A stretch of DNA of 64,000 bases from CAZSMK01 sp964608095 (lineage in GTDB: Bacteria; Sumerlaeota; Sumerlaeia; MWCT01; JAGHBZ01), in NCBI GenBank assembly GCA_964608095.1, contig CAZSMK010000101.1:1-64000 (forward strand), written 5' to 3'. The notes beneath the pieces were generated by a model. That model was not told where the DNA came from, ran no database searches, and saw only the letters and a program-made list of their open reading frames with translations. The position numbers were made by a program, and so were the translations under genes. Below are positions 1 to 7,774 of this stretch, piece by piece. Positions within the stretch are counted from its first letter, which is position 1. Each line of letters begins with the position of its first letter.

Positions 1-37
1 ATCCTTCAACGCAGAGATGAAAAAATACTCTACGTTC

Positions 38-72
38 TTCGTGTATTCGTGCTATTCGTGTGATTCGTTGTA
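38..72. repeat. Imperfect tandem 9-mer repeat
   Basis: Four imperfect copies of a unit close to TTCGTGTGA follow one another (TTCGTGTA, TTCGTGCTA, TTCGTGTGA, TTCGTTGTA). A related ATTCATGTGATTCGTCGTT string followed by an A-rich tract occurs near 62,448, so the motif is dispersed in this genome. Function unknown. Confidence 0.5.
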
Positions 73-161
73 GAAAAAAGTATCGTGCGAGTGCGAATGC
101 GATACACATTCGCCACGGCGAATCTTCGACCCCGCGGTGCGAGGCATTGCTTGCCGAGTAC

Positions 162-176
162 TGGGGTCAGACCCCA
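162..176. repeat. GGGGTCAGACCCC palindrome
   Basis: TGGGGTCAGACCCCA is a 7-bp inverted repeat around one central base. A partial copy, CGGGGTCAGACC, lies at 56,097. Short GGGGTC-type palindromes are common as dispersed repeats, often linked to REP-associated transposases. No such transposase lies in this window, so a mobile origin is inference. Confidence 0.5.
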
Positions 177-586
177 TTCTGCACGCGCTGTCGCTTTTCG
201 ATAGGTTTCGAGGTAAGAGAGACTGCTTAAACGGGAATCTCGGAAAATCATCAAGGGCATAACACATAATCATTCCCTCAAAAATCAATCAGCCGGAGCC
301 CCTGAATGACCGGTCTCGGTCGGCTGCGATAGTTTTGTTCTCCAGAAAATATTGCCTGCGCTGATGAGGATGTTTTAAGGATTTCTTCTCGCATTTGTAT
401 TAGACGTTTACGACTTCTCATTAACTTTGGGTCATTGTTTATAACTGCCCGTCGCGCGACTTCTTCCTTCACAATAGTATGTCTATTGTTTGACATTGAG
501 ACAACGAAGCCCAAGAATATATTTTATACTATTTTCTGATTTTCCTGGTTTCTATAGCCCTATTGAAAAACAGAGAGGGAGTAAAT

Positions 587-1243
587 ATGGGATTGCTTAT
601 AAGTCAACGGCGAAGGATAACGCTCCTACGGGGACTCATTTTTCTGACGCTTGCCAGTTTTCTTTTATTAGGGGGATGTAGCAGCGATGGTGAGGATGAG
701 GTCTCAACACCAGCAGCAATACAGGATACGAGGTTAACGAGTTCGCCGGTTGTATGTGTTTTTCCCGCAAAATCTATTAAAAAGCCGGGCTTGCAGAATC
801 TCTACCAGGTTTCGGAGGATTTATATCGAGGCGCTCAGCCCGATGAAGAAGGTTTCCGACAACTCGAAGCGATGGGGATTCAAACCGTTGTCAATCTTCA
901 CGCGTGGCATGCGGACCTTGACATGATGAAGGATACAAATCTTAGGTATGAACATATCCCGATGACGGTACTTAATCCGAAAGATGACGATGTGGTTCGC
1001 TTTCTGCAAATCGTTACGGACAAAAAGCGGACGCCGGTATTTGTTCATTGCGAGCACGGCTCTGACAGGACAGGGACATTGGTTGCCATATACCGGATAG
1101 TGGTCTGCGGCTGGTCAAAGGACGAAGCCATAAAGGAGATGACGGAAGGTGAATTCGGATTCCACGAAATCTGGCAAAATCTCGTGACTTATATCGAGAA
1201 ACTGGACATAGAAGAGATCAAGCGCCGCGCCGGTGTCTCATAG
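587..1243 (+). CDS. Lipoprotein with dual-specificity/tyrosine phosphatase domain
   Basis: This predicted lipoprotein carries a cysteine-dependent protein phosphatase fold. After a hydrophobic signal segment comes a lipobox LLLGGC, with the acylated Cys near residue 31. The catalytic loop HCEHGSDRTGT fits the CX5R signature, with Cys near residue 155 and Arg near 161. The upstream text (LYRGAQPDEEGFRQLEAMG) is typical of small DSP/PTP-like enzymes that act on phosphotyrosine or phosphoinositides. I chose the ATG at 587 because GAGAGGGAG lies just upstream; an in-frame TTG at 563 lacks such a site. The gene stands alone, with leftward genes following. The substrate is unknown. Membrane anchoring outside the cytoplasm suggests dephosphorylation of an envelope or exogenous substrate, which is inference. 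Confidence 0.85.
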   Translation: MGLLISQRRRITLLRGLIFLTLASFLLLGGCSSDGEDEVSTPAAIQDTRLTSSPVVCVFPAKSIKKPGLQNLYQVSEDLYRGAQPDEEGFRQLEAMGIQTVVNLHAWHADLDMMKDTNLRYEHIPMTVLNPKDDDVVRFLQIVTDKKRTPVFVHCEHGSDRTGTLVAIYRIVVCGWSKDEAIKEMTEGEFGFHEIWQNLVTYIEKLDIEEIKRRAGVS

Positions 1244-1305
1244 CACCACTTTTTCCCACAAGAACCAAAACTCGTGGTTACTATTCTAATGACTTTTATC
1301 GTTCT

Positions 1306-1743
1306 TCATCCGATTCCGGTTTTAATGAAGCCCATAAGAAGATGCAAAAGGAAAAAACCTGCTGCAATACAAAGAGACATAATACCAAAAATGAATCCTA
1401 CAAGATCGGAGATGCGTTCTATTGGTCCCCTGACAAAGCCGAATAGTGTAAAGTTGCCATACTCGATAGTATCAGGGGTAATTACAGAGGGGGGTTGAGT
1501 CGGTTTAACAAAAGAGCGTATCACGAGCCACAGACCAATAATCAGGAAGCCGATACTCCATGGCAAAAACCATGACGAGGTGCCCATTATCTGATTGAAC
1601 CATGGCATGACACCGACAACAACGCATAGTACACCTACATCCCATTCGTGTTTTTCTTCTGTTGGAAAAAAGAACATGAGCGAAAAGACGAAGAACAAAA
1701 GCGACCATCCGATTTTGATGAATATCCATACGAGCATGAACAT
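1306..1743 (-). CDS. Hypothetical integral membrane protein
   Basis: I do not recognise the family. The protein is about 145 residues and very hydrophobic, with about four membrane segments in two pairs separated by a Pro-rich loop (KPTQPPSVITP). A longer start at 1773 is open, but its ATG lies inside a 9-bp stem-loop, so the ATG at 1743, preceded by AGGTGGGAATTGG, is the better choice. It lies downstream of the GH16-like gene on the same strand and may be its weakly coupled operon partner. The rightward frame opposite it shows no features. Confidence 0.5.
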   Translation of the reverse strand: MFMLVWIFIKIGWSLLFFVFSLMFFFPTEEKHEWDVGVLCVVVGVMPWFNQIMGTSSWFLPWSIGFLIIGLWLVIRSFVKPTQPPSVITPDTIEYGNFTLFGFVRGPIERISDLVGFIFGIMSLCIAAGFFLLHLLMGFIKTGIG

Positions 1744-1765
1744 TTTGATCCAATTCCCACCTGAT

Positions 1766-1794
1766 CGCCACATGCATGGTCATGTGGCGTTTTT
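1766..1794 (+). terminator. 9-bp stem-loop with T tract
   Basis: CGCCACATG and CATGTGGCG pair perfectly around a 6-base loop and are followed on the plus strand by five Ts, which is an intrinsic-terminator layout. The flanking genes are leftward, and in that direction the hairpin is not followed by T residues. It may instead attenuate or separate the GH16-like gene from the membrane-protein gene. Confidence 0.45.
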
Positions 1795-1818
1795 ACTAAC
1801 GCAGGGCATTGTAATGAC

Positions 1819-2970
1819 TTAATAAGAAATCCAGGAAGCGGTTGTTGCCGCCTGGATATCTTTATATTCAAAATCCGTTACCACAAACGCAGTGTCGGAC
1901 GTAAACTCTTCGGGCGGGATTTCGTTAAGCCAGAAGTTTATGCGGAAGTTTTCAAGTCCCGGTTCAGGAACGCCGGAACCTGTATATGTCCAGTCCTCAA
2001 CAGGTTCTGCATCAGATAAATTATGGATAGTATATTGTCCGTAGAACACACGAAACCGGATGTGTTCGCGAGCCCAATCCATCACGTGGGTAAGATCGAG
2101 TTCGGTATCGGAAAGATCGACGCGGTAGCGATACCGATTTCCGGGCACGTCCCAGGGTTGGATAACGAACTGCGCATTGTTTGTATCCTCGGGAATGCCC
2201 CACCTGCTATATTCGAAATCGATTTCCCGATACGGGGCTGCAGCATAATCATCCCAGGTGAAAAAGCCTGCAACCATGAACGGTTCGAGGATGTCCAGTC
2301 GTCCGCGGGTCTGAAACATATAGGTGCCGTAACCGAAGTTCTCCTGCAGAATTACCTCGGTGCAGTACCATTTTTCGTCCCGCCGAACAATGCTCATGTG
2401 AAGCCCCGCGGAATCAGCCCACACATCGGAAGGTTCCGATGAGAAGAGGTTCGGTCCGGGACCTACCGGCGTATCGCTGTGTTTTACCCGCCACTCATAG
2501 CCTGCAAAGGATATGAACCGTGCTTCCGGTCCCCGGTACGCAATGCCCCACGCAAGAGATAGAGAGAAGACGCTCTCCGGTAGAGTGCTCTGGCCTGAAG
2601 CTTGTGGCGGATCAACGTTCTGCGGAATCAGAAACACCGCGATACGCGTTGCATATTTATCGTTCTCATGAGTGGTGATGTCAGCAGTCCATGTGCCATC
2701 GGAGACATTGATAGGAACTGTAGGCGAGGCAAAGGTGGGTTTTGTCCACCAACCGGTACCGACATAGATATAAGGCGCCACCACATGGGCGGAAAAATCC
2801 ACACCGGAAACAATCCCTGAAACGTCTTCTGTCGTCCCATACGTGGGAACAGTCGTGATGGTAATAGCCGCATCGGCAAAGGTGTCGTTTTGTCCGCTAA
2901 GAATCACCATCACTATTAAAAGGAGAAGACAAAAGAATCGGCGTAAGTAATTATACCATTTTATCAGCAT
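1819..2970 (-). CDS. Secreted GH16-like beta-glucan hydrolase or lectin
   Basis: This exported protein has a jelly-roll fold of glycoside hydrolase family 16 type. The first 30 or so residues are a signal peptide. Residues about 35-120 form an Ig-like or carbohydrate-binding module (threonine- and tryptophan-rich beta strands). Residues about 150-375 form the GH16-like domain. The retaining-hydrolase signature ExDxE is present as EIDFE (Glu249, Asp251, Glu253), so catalysis on beta-1,3/1,4-glucans or galactans is plausible. The start codon sits only 10 bp behind the stop of the RelA/SpoT-SLOG-RyR gene and has a GAGGG site, so the two are likely cotranscribed, an odd pairing of a cytosolic alarmone-type protein with a secreted glycosidase. 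The substrate cannot be read from the sequence. Confidence 0.8.
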   Translation of the reverse strand: MLIKWYNYLRRFFCLLLLIVMVILSGQNDTFADAAITITTVPTYGTTEDVSGIVSGVDFSAHVVAPYIYVGTGWWTKPTFASPTVPINVSDGTWTADITTHENDKYATRIAVFLIPQNVDPPQASGQSTLPESVFSLSLAWGIAYRGPEARFISFAGYEWRVKHSDTPVGPGPNLFSSEPSDVWADSAGLHMSIVRRDEKWYCTEVILQENFGYGTYMFQTRGRLDILEPFMVAGFFTWDDYAAAPYREIDFEYSRWGIPEDTNNAQFVIQPWDVPGNRYRYRVDLSDTELDLTHVMDWAREHIRFRVFYGQYTIHNLSDAEPVEDWTYTGSGVPEPGLENFRINFWLNEIPPEEFTSDTAFVVTDFEYKDIQAATTASWISY

Positions 2971-2980
2971 AAGACCCTCG

Positions 2981-5797
2981 TTAAAAACCTGACACTTTGT
3001 AGATTTCGTAGCCGGCGGTTTTAAACACAGCAGGCCAATCGGCTACTGCTTTCCGGTCGTAGTTTTGTATTCGGGTCTCCAATTTTTTCCAGGGTAGCAG
3101 ATAGGGGCTGATCTTTTTCTCATCGTCCTTTTTCTCGCCATATTTCCACCCGCGCTGTAAACGTTCAACGATCCAGCGTCCGTGTTCCTTTTCTGCCATT
3201 CGCTCAATCTCTCTCTTCTTGAATGTGGGAAACTCAATCTTGTCCTTAGCTTTTTTTCTGATGCCATACCCCTCGGTCTCGAGTATCTCAACCGCGTATA
3301 GAGCCTGTTGCATACTGGAATGCTTGTAGTCGGGAGCAAGGTTCTGCCACGAGCGCATCGAGGGTACGATCATCTTGTGTTTATTATCATCGCAGTATTT
3401 CAGGTGAACCGCTTTGCCGAGTTCTTCGATTTCATTTTGAGGAAAAGATACTTTCCCGGGATTCACAAACGCCCTGAGTGTCATGGGATCACGAGGAAGA
3501 CGGATCAGGTTTCCGCGTTTCCACCAATCAGCGTCGGGCAAAAGATCCGCCGCTGCTCTCCCGCTGTATTCAATAATGCCGACGCTTGCGCCGACAACGA
3601 GTGCAAGTTGATATTCGAACGCGGCGATTGTACCGCCGTTAATGCCAAGGAGTCTGACGTTCCATGGCTTGATTCCCTCTGCCAGCATATCCGCCCATTC
3701 CTGAATCGGATCAAGGGCGCTGAATCCTTTCCCATCAGTACGCACAATCTTGTAGTCAGGATGTTCACGTGCGTCATCGGGAAGGTATCGCCGTTGCGAA
3801 AGGTATGCGATCTTGTTAATTTTACCTTGAGGTGGTTGGGACAGATCGCCCACGATTCCACTAATACCCTCCTGGGTTCCGCCCGAAAGGACTGTTCCAT
3901 TAAACTTTTCAAACGCAACCTCAATGTCGGATTTGTATTCATCTATCTGTTTCTGGAGATTTGGGTTACACGTTCCTGCAACAATGACCACCGGCTTTCC
4001 GAATTTGGGGAGCTTTTCCGACACGATTCCGGAATCATACAACCATCGTTCTTTACAATCGGGAATTTGGTCCTCCAACGCAACCTTTCTCCGACGAGTC
4101 GCTTTTAATTTATTCCGCACATCCTCAAGCGATTGTTTTTTCTTGTCCAACTCCCCTATTGCATCTCTTTCCTTGTCGAGATGCTCTTTCTTTTTCACAG
4201 CATCCTTCTGCGAAATCAGTTTCCCGTTCAGAGATTCCACTTTCTTTTCGGCTTTCGCAACCTCTTCAAGAATATTTTTCTCGTCCTCTTCAAGTTCTTT
4301 GATTTTCAAAACAGTCTCCCTATACCGATTTAGAAGGTTGCTGAACCTCGTGACCATAAGGAACCGGTAAATCCATTTCAGTTCAGGCAGCCGGTCTGCA
4401 ATTACATCGTTAAGGCGTTTGATAGATTCCAACGCCTTTTCGAGGGGTATTGACGTTTTGCTCAAGTAGACCGCTTTTGCATACGCTGAGAGACTTTCAT
4501 AGGGTTTGTTGAGGAAGAGGTAGAACTTACCGATATCGAAATACGCCCAGGGCAGGTAGAGATCAACGGCAACATTTTCATAACATTTTTTAATCGCCGC
4601 CTCGAGGTTTGGCTTGATCATGAACAGACAATCGGTGTCCTTATCAATGCACAATTTAGTTTCGATATAACCGGCAAGCACCCGTGGATCATCGGGATTA
4701 ACCTCATAAGCTCTTTTGTAATAGTCGAGTGCTTTTGCCAGATTATTATCTTTCAACCACGTATCGCCGATGTCGCACCATGCATCGCTATTGGTAGGAT
4801 CGCTTTTAACCGCCAAAAGGAGATAGTCCCTTCCCGATTTATCAAACACGGATTTACCTCGCTTTTTTCTCGCGATATGTCCTTTTTGACACAGCACAAT
4901 CCCGATATCGTGCAAGATAAATGCCTCTGGTGACTTATCCCCGCTCCGCCTTAGGGATTCGGTCTTCTTCCAGTAAAATTCAAGAATCTCCTCGGCTTTT
5001 TTCCAGTCTTCAATAGCAATGGCAAGGCGTGCAATCTTGTGGACAAGTTTGGCGCTTAAATCGTCACAACGGTATGCCGCTTCCCATTTGGCAATCTCGT
5101 AGTGAATATCGTCTCTCGACATATATGCACAATAATCCGACTTGTAATTATCCAGGCCGTTGATTAATTTTGAGAATGCGTTATCGCTGTTCTCAAGCAA
5201 CGCAGCGGTCTTGGCAAGTTCTCGTTCCCAGATACCCGTAACCTTGAAATCCCCTTTATAAATCCGATCATGACTCACCGCTGCCCATGCATGTTGAAGT
5301 AAGGTGCGCACCTGTATCTCAGCCTTACGTGCACCAATACTTCTCGGGACATTTATTCCCAACACCTTTCGATCGTCTTTTTTGACCTGGATTACATAAT
5401 GCATGGAAAGATACCCGAATTCTGTGGATTTGAGTCGGGTTCGTACATCCAGTGTATTGTGCCAGTCGACCTCGAAAGTCTCTTCAATAAAACGGCACAC
5501 TTTCTTAACCTCTTCGAGATTAGTCGTGATAACACGTGCGCCTGCAAGATCAGTAAGTTGGTGAACAGGGTCTTTATATTTATACGATTTACGTATACAT
5601 TTCTCGGCGAAACCTGCGGGTGATTTCACCCTGTGCTGCACAATTACCTCAACTTCATATACACGGCAGGCATGCTCCAGAACTTCGTGGAGAAATTCTG
5701 CATAATCCTTATAGTTTGCCATTTCACAATTAACGTATTCGTAGACCTGTCTATCGTGCTCTTCTTTGTTCAATATAGTTTTTTTCTTCGCTACCAT
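2981..5797 (-). CDS. RelA/SpoT-TPR-coiled coil-SLOG-RyR signalling protein
   Basis: This large cytosolic protein of about 938 residues joins four modules. Residues about 20-220 are a RelA/SpoT nucleotidyltransferase domain: RVKS, TDLAGARV, EFGYLSMH and AEIQVRT followed by LLQHAWAAVSHD keep the usual substrate and metal positions, so synthesis of a nucleotide alarmone is plausible. Residues about 240-460 are TPR repeats (for example ALDYYKRAYEVNPDD). Residues about 495-590 are a charged coiled coil. Residues about 600-775 match the SLOG/LSDAT nucleotide-binding fold known from TRPM-like proteins (VVIVAGTCN, VLSGGTQEGISG, RLLGINGGTIAAFEY, GIIEYSGRAAADLL). Residues about 815-935 match the RyR domain (MAEKEHGRWIVERLQRGW, then PYLLPWKKL). 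The ATG at 5797 follows AGGAAG; an ATG at 5827 is less likely. There is no hydrolase (HD) domain. Sensing a nucleotide through SLOG and making another through the RelA domain is inference. Confidence 0.85.
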   Translation of the reverse strand: MVAKKKTILNKEEHDRQVYEYVNCEMANYKDYAEFLHEVLEHACRVYEVEVIVQHRVKSPAGFAEKCIRKSYKYKDPVHQLTDLAGARVITTNLEEVKKVCRFIEETFEVDWHNTLDVRTRLKSTEFGYLSMHYVIQVKKDDRKVLGINVPRSIGARKAEIQVRTLLQHAWAAVSHDRIYKGDFKVTGIWERELAKTAALLENSDNAFSKLINGLDNYKSDYCAYMSRDDIHYEIAKWEAAYRCDDLSAKLVHKIARLAIAIEDWKKAEEILEFYWKKTESLRRSGDKSPEAFILHDIGIVLCQKGHIARKKRGKSVFDKSGRDYLLLAVKSDPTNSDAWCDIGDTWLKDNNLAKALDYYKRAYEVNPDDPRVLAGYIETKLCIDKDTDCLFMIKPNLEAAIKKCYENVAVDLYLPWAYFDIGKFYLFLNKPYESLSAYAKAVYLSKTSIPLEKALESIKRLNDVIADRLPELKWIYRFLMVTRFSNLLNRYRETVLKIKELEEDEKNILEEVAKAEKKVESLNGKLISQKDAVKKKEHLDKERDAIGELDKKKQSLEDVRNKLKATRRRKVALEDQIPDCKERWLYDSGIVSEKLPKFGKPVVIVAGTCNPNLQKQIDEYKSDIEVAFEKFNGTVLSGGTQEGISGIVGDLSQPPQGKINKIAYLSQRRYLPDDAREHPDYKIVRTDGKGFSALDPIQEWADMLAEGIKPWNVRLLGINGGTIAAFEYQLALVVGASVGIIEYSGRAAADLLPDADWWKRGNLIRLPRDPMTLRAFVNPGKVSFPQNEIEELGKAVHLKYCDDNKHKMIVPSMRSWQNLAPDYKHSSMQQALYAVEILETEGYGIRKKAKDKIEFPTFKKREIERMAEKEHGRWIVERLQRGWKYGEKKDDEKKISPYLLPWKKLETRIQNYDRKAVADWPAVFKTAGYEIYKVSGF

Positions 5798-5865
5798 AGT
5801 CTCGCTTCCTGGATTGGAATCCAGCAAAAAATGTTCTCACTTCTTTTTTGTCATATGTTCTTTGA

Positions 5866-5894
5866 TTAGTAGTGTGTTATATAAGCGTTATCAA
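5866..5894 (-). promoter_or_regulatory. Likely promoter of the RelA-SLOG-RyR gene
   Basis: Read on the minus strand, TTGATA is separated by 17 bp from TACTAA, about 70 bp upstream of the ATG at 5797. The spacing is ideal for a housekeeping sigma factor, and both boxes match four to five of six consensus bases. Confidence 0.45.
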
Positions 5895-6012
5895 TGCGAT
5901 GTTAAAAGGTCAACGAAAAATAAGGGTTTAACTTTGGCTTGATTTCTATTTTTTAAGTGAAGATAGTGAAAGGGAATCATGCTGTGAAGAAGCCCGGAAT
6001 CAAAACTCGAAC

Positions 6013-6378
6013 ATGAGGCAAAGAGCGCCAATTATGGAGATGTTGAGAATATTTATCGAAAAAGATCGGGAGGTAATAGAAGCCCTGAAAGCGGAGTGTG
6101 CGCGGCGCGGAATAACTAACGCTGCGATAGTTTCCTTGATCGGTGCGGTTGACGAATGCTGTATTCATAACATGGCACATGACGACCCTCACAGGCAGGT
6201 CATTAACGAGTACCGGGAACATCTCGAGATGAGCGGTTCAGGCGAAATCCGAGACGGTAAACCGCATGTCCATTGCGTGATGAGCCGGGAGAATGAAGAT
6301 ACGCTTGCGGGCCACCTTCATTGGGCAAAAGTCGAAAACTGGTTCGTAGTCGCTTATATCATCCCGACCGACACATGA
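6013..6378 (+). CDS. PPC (DUF296) domain protein
   Basis: The protein is almost entirely one PPC/DUF296 domain, a trimeric fold found in bacteria and archaea and, fused to AT-hooks, in plant DNA-binding proteins. Visible hallmarks are a central GAVDECCIHNM strand region, the metal-site-like GKPHVHCVMS, and the AGHLHWAKVENWFVVAYI core. Its 121 residues compare with a usual 130-145. The start is uncertain: ATGs at 6013, 6034 and 6040 are in frame and none has a strong ribosome binding site. It is the only rightward gene between two leftward ones. The bacterial function is not established; the histidines suggest metal binding. Confidence 0.75.
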   Translation: MRQRAPIMEMLRIFIEKDREVIEALKAECARRGITNAAIVSLIGAVDECCIHNMAHDDPHRQVINEYREHLEMSGSGEIRDGKPHVHCVMSRENEDTLAGHLHWAKVENWFVVAYIIPTDT

Positions 6379-6446
6379 GGCGTCGAACCTTAAAGAGAGA
6401 ATTGATCTCCTGCATGATGTTAAAAGAGAGAGTGAACTGTTGCCTG

Positions 6447-7667
6447 CTATGGGGTGTTCCGGGGAGGTGTAAACACGTAAGCCACACCGCCTTTATCAAA
6501 CCAGGCTTTTGCAAGGTCTGACTGGAGCCAGAGCGAGTCGGCGCCATACCGCGACGAGGCTGAATCCTGAACAACTACCCTCCCCCCGGGCGCAAACCCT
6601 TTGATGACGATAAGATGCCCCCCTGTTCCATGGTTACTGTATATCCGTGGTGGTTGTTCAACCTCATCGCGCGAAAAACGGATCGAGGCACAAATGGCAA
6701 CCCCATGGTTGACGGCGTGCCTGACGTCATCCCAGTATCGAAACCGCCGGACATAGCCACGGACACCTTCCTGCGCAGCATCTTGCACCGAACGATGCCA
6801 TATACCGAACATGTCGGCGGCAGGGTCGTAAATCGAAGCGCAAATATCACAGCATGATTTATCGACACCAAAGTAACGTAACGCCATGCACACGGAAACC
6901 GGTGAACAGATTTGGCCTATCCAATCGTCTCTCCCAACGAGTTGTGAACAAAACGGAATAGGCAGGGTTTCGGTGGTTTCAAGTTCTTCAAGTACGATTG
7001 ACAACGCTTCTTTTCTTGAGGCGAATTTTTTCCCGAGTTCTTTATCCTCTAAGGAATTCGTATAGGCGACAGCAATAAGCCTGAAAACCGGAGATGGTAT
7101 ATCGTCTGAATTGCGGGTAAGGTCTATAAGAAATTGCACCTGTGAAGCGGGTTTTTCGAGCAGCAAGGTATCGTACTCATACATGCCTTCGGGAAAAGTA
7201 ACGATACGGGGCGCATCAGAGGAGGTAAAGGTTCCCCAATCGCCAGCCTGAATCCATTGTGACCATGTATCGCCGATCATGACTCTCATCCAGACTCGGA
7301 ATCCACCACCCGGGGGAGTCCATCCGTTCCACGATGGAAGCGCTTCGTTAAAAGGGAAACGCGTCTCAATCGGTCGGAGAAGGATTGAACCGGTAGTCTC
7401 GGCGACCAGGAGTCGAATACCGCCTCCGTCAGGTGTTCCAACGATTTCACAGTTTGTAGAATTCTGGAGTAGTTCATCCGCTCCTTCCAGCAATATCAAC
7501 CCGTCAACCACAAATTCAGGATTGAGAAGCGCGTTTCCGGCTCCGACCAAAGGTGGCGCCAACAATAGCCCGAGAAGAAAAAGGGAATATAAAAAAGGCA
7601 TGAAACCATCCCGCGATTTCACGCCCGGTTTGTGTGTAGTCATAACAAGTTGTCCGCTTAATTTCAT
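6447..7667 (-). CDS. Secreted C39-like cysteine peptidase family protein
   Basis: The protein begins with a basic segment and a hydrophobic signal peptide at residues about 22-45. A central region of about 170 residues has a beta-rich, Trp-rich look, as in a carbohydrate- or wall-binding module. The C-terminal part (residues about 235-400) matches the Peptidase_C39_2 papain-like fold: Cys254 in QICSP, His351 in GGHLIVI and Asp368 in VVQDSA form a plausible catalytic triad. Such proteins are usually exported peptidases or amidases of unknown target. Cysteines in SCCDIC could form disulfides. The start may instead be the ATG at 7643. No operon partner is evident; the next gene upstream on this strand is 107 bp away. 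Confidence 0.75.
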   Translation of the reverse strand: MKLSGQLVMTTHKPGVKSRDGFMPFLYSLFLLGLLLAPPLVGAGNALLNPEFVVDGLILLEGADELLQNSTNCEIVGTPDGGGIRLLVAETTGSILLRPIETRFPFNEALPSWNGWTPPGGGFRVWMRVMIGDTWSQWIQAGDWGTFTSSDAPRIVTFPEGMYEYDTLLLEKPASQVQFLIDLTRNSDDIPSPVFRLIAVAYTNSLEDKELGKKFASRKEALSIVLEELETTETLPIPFCSQLVGRDDWIGQICSPVSVCMALRYFGVDKSCCDICASIYDPAADMFGIWHRSVQDAAQEGVRGYVRRFRYWDDVRHAVNHGVAICASIRFSRDEVEQPPRIYSNHGTGGHLIVIKGFAPGGRVVVQDSASSRYGADSLWLQSDLAKAWFDKGGVAYVFTPPRNTP

Positions 7668-7774
7668 AAAATTAAGTCACCATAATCATCAAAATTTCAG
7701 AGGAAAAAGTCAAGAATATTCTCATTTCAAACACGTGGAGATGAGGCATTCGCGAAATCGGGAAGTTATGGTCG

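Larger units (their letters stand above)
1..586. other. Leading stretch without a convincing gene
   Basis: This stretch holds a short tandem repeat and a GGGGTCAGACCCC-type palindrome, both listed separately. A leftward reading frame at about 278-496 gives a basic 72-residue peptide that looks somewhat protein-like (many Arg, Lys and Glu residues), but it has no ribosome binding site and I recognise no family. I would not call a gene here. Confidence 0.5.

Noticed and set aside
3308..4108. Long rightward reading frame opposite the SLOG part of the RelA-SLOG-RyR gene
   Set aside because: It mirrors a strongly recognisable coding sequence on the other strand, has no ribosome site and shows no family pattern.
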